A stretch of 58,201 bases of DNA, taken from assembly GCA_030447275.1 (NCBI GenBank), contig JAUJPF010000024.1:1-58201 (forward strand), in the 5' to 3' direction. Under the pieces are notes generated by a model. That model saw nothing but the letters and a program-made list of their open reading frames with translations. It was not told where the DNA came from and did not search any database. Of this stretch, positions 1 through 6,690 are shown piece by piece. Made by a program: the position numbers and the translations under genes. The stretch's first letter is position 1. Each line of letters starts with the position of its first letter. This stretch comes from Solirubrobacteraceae bacterium. GTDB taxonomy: Bacteria; Actinomycetota; Thermoleophilia; Solirubrobacterales; Solirubrobacteraceae.

Positions 1-142
1 CGTCGAGGTCCACGGTGTTGGGGGTGGGCGGCGGGACCGTCTCCCCCGCGGGCGCCGGCGCCGCGCCGGCCGGCGCCGGCGACGCGGCGACGGGGGCCAG
101 CGGCGCGAACTCGAACGGGGCGGCGGAGGCGGAGGCGGCCAT
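1..142 (-). CDS. 5' part of the gene following fliG (fliH position), truncated by the window edge
   Basis: Only the first 47 codons are present. The start codon overlaps the fliG stop codon (TGATG), so it is translated with fliG in the same operon. The visible residues are an Ala/Pro-rich, low-complexity leader beginning MAASASAAPFEFAPLAPVA. In most flagellar operons the gene after fliG is fliH, the export-ATPase regulator, and FliH proteins often begin with such a disordered stretch. That assignment rests on position only; no FliH domain is visible here. Confidence 0.45.
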   Translation of the reverse strand, partial: MAASASAAPFEFAPLAPVAASPAPAGAAPAPAGETVPPPTPNTVDLD

Positions 143-1233
143 CAGACCAGCTCCTCCTCTTCCTCGGCCGACGAGCCGCCGAGGGTGATCGTGCCGTTGT
201 CCTCGAGCCGGCGGACGACCGCGACGATGCGGCCCTGCGCCTCCTCGACGATGTGCTTGCGCTGCGGCGCCTGCGCCTGGATGTCCTCCAGCAGCAGCTC
301 CATGGCGCGCGTCGACATGTTGTTGGCGATCTTCTCGAGCAGCCAGTCGGGGACGCCGCGCAGCGCGAGCGCGAGGTCCTTCTGGTCGACCTCGCGCAGC
401 ACGAGCTGGAGCTCGCGGTCGGCGAGGCGGTGCAGGTCCTCGAAGGTGAACAGCCGCGCGCGGACCTCCTCGGCGAGGTCCTCGTGCTCGGCGCCGATCG
501 TCTGGAGCACGTTGCGCTCGGTCGAGCGGCCGGCCTGGTTGAGCAGCTCGGCGAGCGTGTCGACGCCGCCGGCCGACGAGAACTCGTGCTCGAGGACGTT
601 CGAGAGCTTGTCGCGCAGCCCCTGCGCCACCTCGCGCACGACGGCGGGCGAGGTCTCGCCCATCAGCGCGATGCGCAGCGCGACATCGGGCTGCATGTCG
701 GTGGGGAGCTCGGCGAGCACCTTCGCGCCGTGGGCCGGCAGGAGGTTGGCGACGACGAGCGCGATCGTCTGCGGCGACTCGTCGGCGATGAACGCCGCGA
801 TCTGGTCGGCCGGCGTGCGGCGGATGAAGTCGAACGGACGGCCCTCGGCGGCGTCGCTGACCACCTGGATGACCTCGGCGGCGCGCTCGGGCCCGAAGAG
901 GTGCTCGAGCACGGAGCGTGCGTAGTCGACGCCGCCCTTGCCCATCGCGTCCGACGCGATGACGCGCTCGGCCAGTTCGTCGAGGACGATCTCGCCCAGC
1001 TCCGGGCGCACCGCGTCGAGCGCGCTCATCTCGAGCGACAGCGCCTCGACCTCGCGCTCGGACAGGTGCTTGAGCACCTCGGCGGCGTTCTGCGCGCCGA
1101 GGGCGATGAGCAGCACGGCCGCCTTCTGCCGGCCCTTCAGCCCGGCCGGAAGGCCGTTCGGGACGGCGGGCGGGACGGCGGGGAGCGCGGCGGCGGGCTC
1201 GGGCTGGTGGAGGGCCAGCTCGTGGCCGCTCAC
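142..1233 (-). CDS. fliG: flagellar motor switch protein FliG
   Basis: This 363-residue protein has the usual FliG length and layout. An armadillo-like N-terminal half (residues about 30-200) is followed by the C-terminal torque domain with the conserved stretch VDQKDLALALRGVPDWLLEK and NMSTRAMELLLED near residue 310. FliG sits on the cytoplasmic face of the MS ring, binds FliF, and couples stator force to rotation and switching. It starts at a GTG directly abutting the fliF stop codon and ends by overlapping the next gene, so it belongs to the flgB-flgC-fliE-fliF-fliG operon. An acidic tail (EEEEE) ends the protein. Confidence 0.96.
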   Translation of the reverse strand: MSGHELALHQPEPAAALPAVPPAVPNGLPAGLKGRQKAAVLLIALGAQNAAEVLKHLSEREVEALSLEMSALDAVRPELGEIVLDELAERVIASDAMGKGGVDYARSVLEHLFGPERAAEVIQVVSDAAEGRPFDFIRRTPADQIAAFIADESPQTIALVVANLLPAHGAKVLAELPTDMQPDVALRIALMGETSPAVVREVAQGLRDKLSNVLEHEFSSAGGVDTLAELLNQAGRSTERNVLQTIGAEHEDLAEEVRARLFTFEDLHRLADRELQLVLREVDQKDLALALRGVPDWLLEKIANNMSTRAMELLLEDIQAQAPQRKHIVEEAQGRIVAVVRRLEDNGTITLGGSSAEEEEELV

Positions 1234-2757
1234 CTAGATGTCCTCCGACAGCCAGTTGCGGACCTGGGTCGCGACCTTCTCGGGCTCGCGGCGCAGCGTG
1301 TCCTCGACCGTCTGGCGCGACCCGACGCCGACGGGCTCGCGGCCCGCCCCGCCGGCCTGCGCGGCCTCGAGCTCGGACAGCGACTGCGGCGCCTCGATCT
1401 GGCGCAGCCACATGGGCTCGCCCATCAGGGCCTCGTCCTCGCGCCGGCGCAGGTGGCGCCCGACGAAGAAGAGGAAGATCAGCGACGCGAAGCCGAGGGC
1501 GCCGTACTTGGCCATGTCGACGGCCTGCGCCGGGACCGCGCCCGACGAGCCGCCGCCACCGGCCTCGGGCTGCTCGGCGAACGGCAGGACGCTCGCGGTG
1601 ATCCGGTCGCCGCGCTCGGCCTCCTGGAGGCCGGCCGCGCCGGAGACGAGGTTCATGATCTCGGCCCGCTGCGGCTCGAGCGACTTGTCGAGCACGAGCG
1701 CGACGTCGAGGCGGTTGATCGTGCCAGGCGCGCGGACGCTGTCGATGATCGTCTTGCCGACCGCGGTCGTGCGCTTGACCGAGCTCTTGCGGTAGTTCGA
1801 CGCGCCCCCGGCGCCGGCGGCGCCGGCGGCCTCGTAGGTCGGGATGTTCGCGCGGGTGCCGGCAGCGGTGCCCGCGGCAGCGCCGCCGCCGTCGAGGCGC
1901 TCGGTCTCCTCGATCTCCTCGACAGGCGTGCCGCGGCGGTCGTACTTCAGCTGCTTCTGCTTGACCTGATCGACGTCGAGGTCGGCGGTGACCTTGACCT
2001 GCGCCTTGCCGGTGCCGACCGTGCGCATCAGCAGCGCGTTGATCGACGACTCGACCTGCGTCGCGTAGCGGCTCTCGGCGGCGGTCTTGGTCGCGGCGGA
2101 GACGCCGCCGGTGCCGGCGTCGCCCGTCGTCGGCCACACCATGCGGCCGGTGCCGCCGGTGATCGTGACGTTCTCGGCCTTCAGCCCCTCGACGGAGGAC
2201 GCGACGAGGTTGGCGATGCCCTTGACCGAGGTCGCCTCGAGGTCGTCGCCGCCGTCGAGCAGCACCGCGGCGGTCGCGGGCTTGGCCTCGTCGGCGAACA
2301 GCTCGTCGTCGGGCAGCGTGAGGCGCACCTGCGCGCCGCTGACGCCCTCGATGTCGCCGATCGTGTTGGCGAGCTCGCCCTCGAGCGCGCGCTGGTAGGT
2401 CTGGCGCTGCTGGAAGTCGCTGGCACCGAGCTTCTGGTCCTTGAGCAGCTCGTAGCCGGGCTGCTTGCTCGAGCCGCCGAGGCCCGACTCCGCGAGCGCG
2501 ACCTGCGCCTGCGCGGTCTTCGACTTCTCGACCTTGAGCGCCGTGCCGTTGTTCTGGAGCTCGTAGCCGATGCCGGCCTCGTCGAGCGCGGCGGTGAGCT
2601 TGCCGGTCTCGGCCGGGTCGAGGCCCGTGCGCATCGTCGTGTAGCTCGGCGCCGCCGCGAGGCGGAAGAGCATGAAGGCGACGAGGAGGATGCCGACGGC
2701 CGACGCGGCGAGGATCGCCTTCGACTTGGTGGGCATCTGCTGGATGGCGGTGGGCAT
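1234..2757 (-). CDS. fliF: flagellar MS-ring protein FliF
   Basis: This 507-residue protein is close to the family length. It has an N-terminal membrane segment (about residues 14-35), a periplasmic YscJ-like ring-building part with the segment GDIEGVSGAQVRLTLPDDE, an Ala/Gly-rich insertion near residue 295, and a second membrane segment near residue 420. The cytoplasmic C-terminus should bind FliG. FliF builds the MS ring on which the rotor and export gate assemble. It lies three bases after fliE and abuts fliG, consistent with one transcript. Confidence 0.96.
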   Translation of the reverse strand: MPTAIQQMPTKSKAILAASAVGILLVAFMLFRLAAAPSYTTMRTGLDPAETGKLTAALDEAGIGYELQNNGTALKVEKSKTAQAQVALAESGLGGSSKQPGYELLKDQKLGASDFQQRQTYQRALEGELANTIGDIEGVSGAQVRLTLPDDELFADEAKPATAAVLLDGGDDLEATSVKGIANLVASSVEGLKAENVTITGGTGRMVWPTTGDAGTGGVSAATKTAAESRYATQVESSINALLMRTVGTGKAQVKVTADLDVDQVKQKQLKYDRRGTPVEEIEETERLDGGGAAAGTAAGTRANIPTYEAAGAAGAGGASNYRKSSVKRTTAVGKTIIDSVRAPGTINRLDVALVLDKSLEPQRAEIMNLVSGAAGLQEAERGDRITASVLPFAEQPEAGGGGSSGAVPAQAVDMAKYGALGFASLIFLFFVGRHLRRREDEALMGEPMWLRQIEAPQSLSELEAAQAGGAGREPVGVGSRQTVEDTLRREPEKVATQVRNWLSEDI

Positions 2758-2760
2758 CGG

Positions 2761-3102
2761 TTAGACCTGCGTCCTGAAGACCTCGTTGATGGCCTCGACG
2801 CCCTTGGTGCGGAGCTGGGACGCGAGCTGCATGGAAAGGCGGGCGCGCTCGACGGCCATGACGACGCCGGCCGGGTCGGTCGCGGTGCCGGTGGCCAGGG
2901 CCGTCGACGCCGAAGCGCCCTCGGCCTGGAGGTCGGCGAGCGCGCCGATCTGCTTGCCGAGCACGGAGGAGAACTTGTCGCCGTCGGGCGTGCCCTCGAG
3001 GGAGCCGAGCCCCTCGGTGGAGATGCCGGCCTCGTCGAGCGGGCCGACGGACCACTCGGACGGGAGCGCTCCGGCGAGGGAGGAGGGATCGATCGCCGGC
3101 AT
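2761..3102 (-). CDS. fliE: flagellar hook-basal body protein FliE
   Basis: FliE joins the MS ring to the proximal rod. The 113-residue length and the conserved C-terminal helical segment support the call: MAVERARLSMQLASQLRTK, then a short tail ending NEVFRTQV. The first half is poorly conserved, as is normal. It lies between flgC and fliF with gaps of three or four bases. Confidence 0.93.
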   Translation of the reverse strand: MPAIDPSSLAGALPSEWSVGPLDEAGISTEGLGSLEGTPDGDKFSSVLGKQIGALADLQAEGASASTALATGTATDPAGVVMAVERARLSMQLASQLRTKGVEAINEVFRTQV

Positions 3103-3106
3103 CGCT

Positions 3107-3556
3107 CTAGCGGAGGATGTCGAGGGTCTTGGTGAACATCGACTTCGCCGTCTGCATCGCGGTCACGTTGGCCTCGTAGGCTCGCGACGCGGCGATCAGG
3201 TCGACCATCTCGGTGACCGGGTCGACGTTCGGCATCGAGACGTAGCCCTCGGCGTCGGCGTCGGGGTGGCCGGGGTCGTAGATCATCCGGTTGGGCGCCG
3301 TGTCCTCGGCGATGGCCACGACCTCGACGCCGCCGGCCGGCGCGCCGGACTTCGCGCCCGGCCCCATGGCCGCGGTGAGCGCGCCGTCGAAGCTGCCGCC
3401 GGCCTCGCGCAGGACGACCTCCTTGCGGCGGTACGGCTGGCCGTCGGCCCCGCGCGTGGACTGCGCGTTGGCGAGGTTCTCGGCCGTGACGTCCATCCGC
3501 AGGCGCTCGGCCGAGAGGCCGCTGCCCGAGATGTCGATGGCACCGAAGAGGCTCAT
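3107..3556 (-). CDS. flgC: flagellar basal-body rod protein FlgC
   Basis: This 149-residue protein begins with the rod/hook N-terminal signature (SGLSAERLRMDVTAENLANA) and ends with the matching C-terminal coiled-coil element (MVDLIAASRAYEANVTAM). Such paired end helices are typical of axial proteins. FlgC is part of the proximal rod. Its start codon overlaps the flgB stop codon (TGATG), showing translational coupling. Confidence 0.96.
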   Translation of the reverse strand: MSLFGAIDISGSGLSAERLRMDVTAENLANAQSTRGADGQPYRRKEVVLREAGGSFDGALTAAMGPGAKSGAPAGGVEVVAIAEDTAPNRMIYDPGHPDADAEGYVSMPNVDPVTEMVDLIAASRAYEANVTAMQTAKSMFTKTLDILR

Positions 3557-3912
3557 CAGCGGGTCCCCAGCGCGATCTCGAGGATGTCGCCGCGGACGCG
3601 CAGCACCTGGGTGAGCGCCTCGTACTCGAGCGCGTTCTGGGCGAGGTTCGCGGCCTCGGAGTCGACGTCGACGCTGTTGCCGTCGGCGCGCATCGGGGCC
3701 GACGAGTCGACCGATGCGGCGATCGGCGTGGCGGCGACGGCTTCCGCGCCACCGCCCATCGCGGACTGGAGCGCGCCGTGGAAGTCGACGTCCTGGCGGC
3801 GGTAGCCGGGCGTGTTGATGTTCGCCAGGTTCTGAGCAAGCGCCTCGTGGCGGATGCCCGATCCCTGGATGGCCCTCTCGAGGGCGATGTGGACGGTGTC
3901 GAAGAGCTCCAT
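3556..3912 (-). CDS. flgB: flagellar basal-body rod protein FlgB
   Basis: The protein is 118 residues if started at MELFDTVHIALERAI. A longer reading frame extends upstream to 4008, but that part has no family resemblance, and it would cover the space between the sigma-28 promoter and the gene. The signature RHEALAQNLANINTPGYRRQDVDF is the expected rod-protein N-terminal motif, and the C-terminal end has the paired helix (AQNALEYEALTQVLRVRGDIL). FlgB is the first rod subunit and heads the operon flgB-flgC-fliE-fliF-fliG. Confidence 0.93.
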   Translation of the reverse strand: MELFDTVHIALERAIQGSGIRHEALAQNLANINTPGYRRQDVDFHGALQSAMGGGAEAVAATPIAASVDSSAPMRADGNSVDVDSEAANLAQNALEYEALTQVLRVRGDILEIALGTR

Positions 3913-4015
3913 GGCGGCCTGAACGGGGGGATGCGAAGGATTCGCAGCGACTCGCCCGTCCGTGGGCTCATGCACCTGTGGGTCCGGCAGGCGCCTCCGT
4001 GGCGCCACGCACCGG

Positions 4016-4042
4016 TGATCGGACTTTCGTCCGCCGTCTTTA
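4016..4042 (-). promoter_or_regulatory. sigma-28 type promoter for flgB-flgC-fliE-fliF-fliG
   Basis: On the minus strand the sequence reads TAAA, 15 bases, TCCGATCA. The FliA/WhiG consensus is TAAA-N15-GCCGATAA, so the -35 is perfect, the spacing is exact and six of eight -10 bases match. The predicted start would leave a leader of about 95 bases before flgB. This is pattern recognition; no start site is mapped. Confidence 0.75.
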
Positions 4043-4046
4043 GGGC

Positions 4047-4367
4047 TCAGCCCGTCGCGTCGAACACGGGCCCGCCGGCAAGGCCGGCCGGCGCGTAGCC
4101 GCGGAGCGTCTCGCGGCCCTGGTCGACGCGAGCCAGTTCGGCCGCGACGGCGTCGCGCGTGGTGCGCAGCAGGTCGGCGACCTCGCCCTGGACGGAGAGC
4201 GCCCGGCGCAGGACGGCGACCTGGTGCGGCTCCGGGCGCGCGGGCAGCGCGGCGAGCGCGAGGTCGCGCTCGGCCTGGAGCGCGGCGAGCTCGTCGACAC
4301 GGCCCTCGGCGGCGAGCCGGCGCTCGGCCTCGGCCAGCGCGAGCAGCGCGTCGGCCGGGTCGCTCAT
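4047..4367 (-). CDS. small FliT-like flagellar protein downstream of fliS
   Basis: This 106-residue protein is predicted to be mostly helical and charged (for example LALAEAERRLAAEGRVDELAALQ). Its ATG overlaps the fliS stop codon (ATGA). FliT, the FliD chaperone, is usually encoded right after fliS and is about this size, so the assignment is by position, length and helical composition. Sequence similarity to FliT is too weak to be sure. Its last codons are next to the sigma-28 promoter of the flgB operon. Confidence 0.6.
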   Translation of the reverse strand: MSDPADALLALAEAERRLAAEGRVDELAALQAERDLALAALPARPEPHQVAVLRRALSVQGEVADLLRTTRDAVAAELARVDQGRETLRGYAPAGLAGGPVFDATG

Positions 4368-4735
4368 GCCGTCGTGGCGATCTCGGCCCAGGCGCCGCGC
4401 AGGTCGCCGAGGAGCTTCGCCGTGCGGCGGATGCGCTCGGCGTCGCGCTCGAGCCGCGCCTCGATGAGGAGCCGCTTGCAGAAGACGTAGATGCCCTGGA
4501 GGCGGTCGGCGATCTCGCCGGCCTCCTTGTCGAGCGTGACCAGGAGCTCGTCGACGATCGCCTCGGCCTTCTCGATGCGGTCGAACGCGTGGCTCCACCC
4601 GCCCTCCTCGGCGGCGATCTCGGCCTGGCGGAGGAAGCGGCCGGCGCCGTCGTAGAGCATCACGACGAGCTGGGCGGGGCTCGCGGTCATCACGCTGCTC
4701 GAGCGGTACGCCTGCGGGGACGCGTAGGGGTTCAT
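4364..4735 (-). CDS. fliS: flagellin export chaperone FliS
   Basis: FliS binds the flagellin C-terminus in the cytoplasm and prevents early polymerisation. The 123-residue size, the opening MNPYASPQAYRSSSVMTASP and the segment LVVMLYDGAGRFLRQAEIA match the family well; FliS proteins share the pattern Y....V.tASP..Lv.mLYdga. It follows fliD by 55 bases and overlaps the fliT-like gene, so it belongs to the flaG-fliD-fliS-fliT unit. Confidence 0.95.
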   Translation of the reverse strand: MNPYASPQAYRSSSVMTASPAQLVVMLYDGAGRFLRQAEIAAEEGGWSHAFDRIEKAEAIVDELLVTLDKEAGEIADRLQGIYVFCKRLLIEARLERDAERIRRTAKLLGDLRGAWAEIATTA

Positions 4736-4790
4736 CGTTCGCCTTCATCGGGCGCGCGACGGGCGGCTTGAGGCCGCGTCGGCGGCCGTC

Positions 4791-6176
4791 CTAGTCGCGC
4801 GACGCGCTGGGCAGGCGCGACGCGAGGTCCTGGCTCTGGGTGTTGAGCTTGGACAGCGCGGTCTCGAGCCCGGTGAACTGCCGGCGCAGGTAGAGCTCCT
4901 TGCGCCCGAGGCGGTCGTCCATGCGCTTGAGCTGCTCGGCCAGCCGCGTCAGCTCTGAGCTCGAGGCGGTCAGCCGGCCCTCGAACATCCCGCTCACCTC
5001 GGTGAACGGCTTGATGACGTCGTCGAGGCGCGCCGACAGGCCGCGCTGCGTGTCGGTGCCGCGGATCAGCCGCTCCACCGACGACGGGTCCGCCTCGTAG
5101 GCCTTGAGGAACTTCGCCTCGTCGAACTGGAGCTTGCCGCTGACCGCCTCGGCGGTGCTGGTGCCGCCGGTGGCGGCGCCGGTCGAGACGCCGATCTCGG
5201 CGAACTCGTCCATCGTCTCCGAGTTGCCGACGGCGACCGGGTCCATGACCGCGATGCGCAGCTGCGACAGCATGGTGTTCAGGCCGCTGTCGCCGAAGAG
5301 CACGCCCTTCTTCGCGTCGGTCAGCGTCATCGGGTTGGCGACGCGCTTCTCGGCCGTCCGGGCGCGCGTGGCGTCGACCACCGCGTTGTAGGCGTCGGCG
5401 AAGGCCTTGACCTTGCCGGCCAGCGCCTTGGCGTCGACGGCGGCGACGCCCACGGTGACCGTCACCGGGGTGCCGGCCGCGGTGGCGCCGTTGAGCGTCA
5501 GGTCGAGCCCGGCGACCGCGTCGGAGACGTTGTTCGAGGTGCGGGTGTAGGCGGCGCCGTTGACCGTGAACTGAGCGTCCTTGCCGGTGACGGCCGCGGT
5601 TTCGCCGTTCAGCGCCGGGCCGGTGGCGGTGAAGTTCTGCCCGGCGCCGCTCGCCCTCGCCGAGAGCAGGAGCTGCCCGTTGTAGTTGCGCGCGACGACC
5701 GGCGAGTTCGCGTCGCCGTTGACGATGCTGACGATGTCGTCGACCGACGAGTTCGGCGGGATGTCGATGCCGTACGGCGTGCCGGTGACGGTCGGCGTGA
5801 TCGTGAGCTGCGAGACGTTCGGCTGCGGCTGCGTGTTGAACGTGCGCGTCGCGGTGGTGGCGAGCTGCTGGACCTCGATGTCGTAGGTCCCCGGCGCGGT
5901 CGGTGCCACCACCCGCGCGCCCACGCGCGTGGAGTCGGTCGACGCGACGCTCTGGGTCGCGGCCCACGCGCCGGCCGAGGCCAGCGACTGCGACGCCGTC
6001 TTGAGCGTCTTCAGCTTGTTCGCGATGTCGCGCAGGGCCTCCTGGCGCGCCTGCACCGCGGCCTGCTTGCGCTCCAGCCGCCCGCGCGGCTGGCGCTCGA
6101 TCGCCATGAGCTGGCTCACGATCGCCTCGGTGTCCATCCCCGAGGCGAGCCCGCCGAGCCTGATTCCGGTCGCCAT
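4791..6176 (-). CDS. fliD: flagellar filament cap protein FliD
   Basis: This 461-residue protein opens with the FliD hallmark IRLGGLASGMDTEAIVSQLM and a basic coiled-coil stretch (ERKQAAVQARQEALRDI). It ends with a second coiled coil of the D0 type. The middle part carries variable beta-rich domains. FliD caps the growing filament and guides flagellin folding. It is 17 bases downstream of the flaG-like gene and is followed by its partners fliS and fliT-like. Confidence 0.95.
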   Translation of the reverse strand: MATGIRLGGLASGMDTEAIVSQLMAIERQPRGRLERKQAAVQARQEALRDIANKLKTLKTASQSLASAGAWAATQSVASTDSTRVGARVVAPTAPGTYDIEVQQLATTATRTFNTQPQPNVSQLTITPTVTGTPYGIDIPPNSSVDDIVSIVNGDANSPVVARNYNGQLLLSARASGAGQNFTATGPALNGETAAVTGKDAQFTVNGAAYTRTSNNVSDAVAGLDLTLNGATAAGTPVTVTVGVAAVDAKALAGKVKAFADAYNAVVDATRARTAEKRVANPMTLTDAKKGVLFGDSGLNTMLSQLRIAVMDPVAVGNSETMDEFAEIGVSTGAATGGTSTAEAVSGKLQFDEAKFLKAYEADPSSVERLIRGTDTQRGLSARLDDVIKPFTEVSGMFEGRLTASSSELTRLAEQLKRMDDRLGRKELYLRRQFTGLETALSKLNTQSQDLASRLPSASRD

Positions 6177-6193
6177 GGCCTACGTCACCTTCC

Positions 6194-6559
6194 TCAGGCG
6201 GCGAAGTCCGGGTCGCCGCTCACGTCGACCGCCTCGTACAGCGAGACGGGGCGCACGACGTCGCCCTCGACCGTCCGCAGCTCGGCGCGCACGCCGGCCT
6301 CGTCCTGCTCGAAGCGCAGCTCGTGACCCTGCGCGTGCAGGGCGTTGAACATCCGCGACGCGGCCTCCATCTCCTCCAGGACCGTGACCGGGATCACCGG
6401 CTCGGCGACCCGCTCGGCCGCCTCGCTGCGGCGCGCCCGCGCCAGGGCCAGGTCGTAGACCTGCGCGAAGCCCGGGGCGTCCGTCGTGGTCGAGCGGTTC
6501 GGGGTGGGTCCGGCCAGCGGCGAGTGCGGGCCCGTCGGTGGCACGAGTGGCGGCGTCAT
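6194..6559 (-). CDS. FlaG-like flagellar protein
   Basis: The start at 6559 is chosen because a strong Shine-Dalgarno sequence (AGGAGGG) lies seven bases upstream; a longer frame to 6619 has no such site. The product is 121 residues with a disordered Pro-rich beginning. Its C-terminus, GHELRFEQDEAGVRAELRTV followed by EGDVVRPVSLYEA, resembles the FlaG core in which a 'LrF..de..g...v.v.d..tgevIrqiP' pattern is expected. FlaG proteins are encoded next to fliD and influence filament length. The call is by pattern and position. Confidence 0.65.
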   Translation of the reverse strand: MTPPLVPPTGPHSPLAGPTPNRSTTTDAPGFAQVYDLALARARRSEAAERVAEPVIPVTVLEEMEAASRMFNALHAQGHELRFEQDEAGVRAELRTVEGDVVRPVSLYEAVDVSGDPDFAA

Positions 6560-6615
6560 CGGTGTCCCTCCTGGATTCCAACCGCGTCCATCCATGGACA
6601 CGGGTCTGGGAGGGG

Positions 6616-6642
6616 TCATCGGTGACGGGCGCGCACCCTTTA
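6616..6642 (-). promoter_or_regulatory. sigma-28 type promoter for flaG-fliD-fliS-fliT
   Basis: The minus strand reads TAAA, 15 bases, ACCGATGA, with the same exact spacing as the other sites. The start would fall about 48 bases before the flaG-like start codon at 6559, leaving room for its Shine-Dalgarno sequence. Confidence 0.75.
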
Positions 6643-6690
6643 CCGCCGCGGGGGCCGCACAGCCAGGTGTACGACCCGGCCGTCATCTCC

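Noticed and set aside
253..3135. 960-codon rightward open frame opposite fliG-fliF-fliE
   Set aside because: It is the antisense of well-identified flagellar genes, composed of Arg/Leu/Gly/Ala-rich low-complexity sequence typical of shadow frames in very GC-rich DNA.
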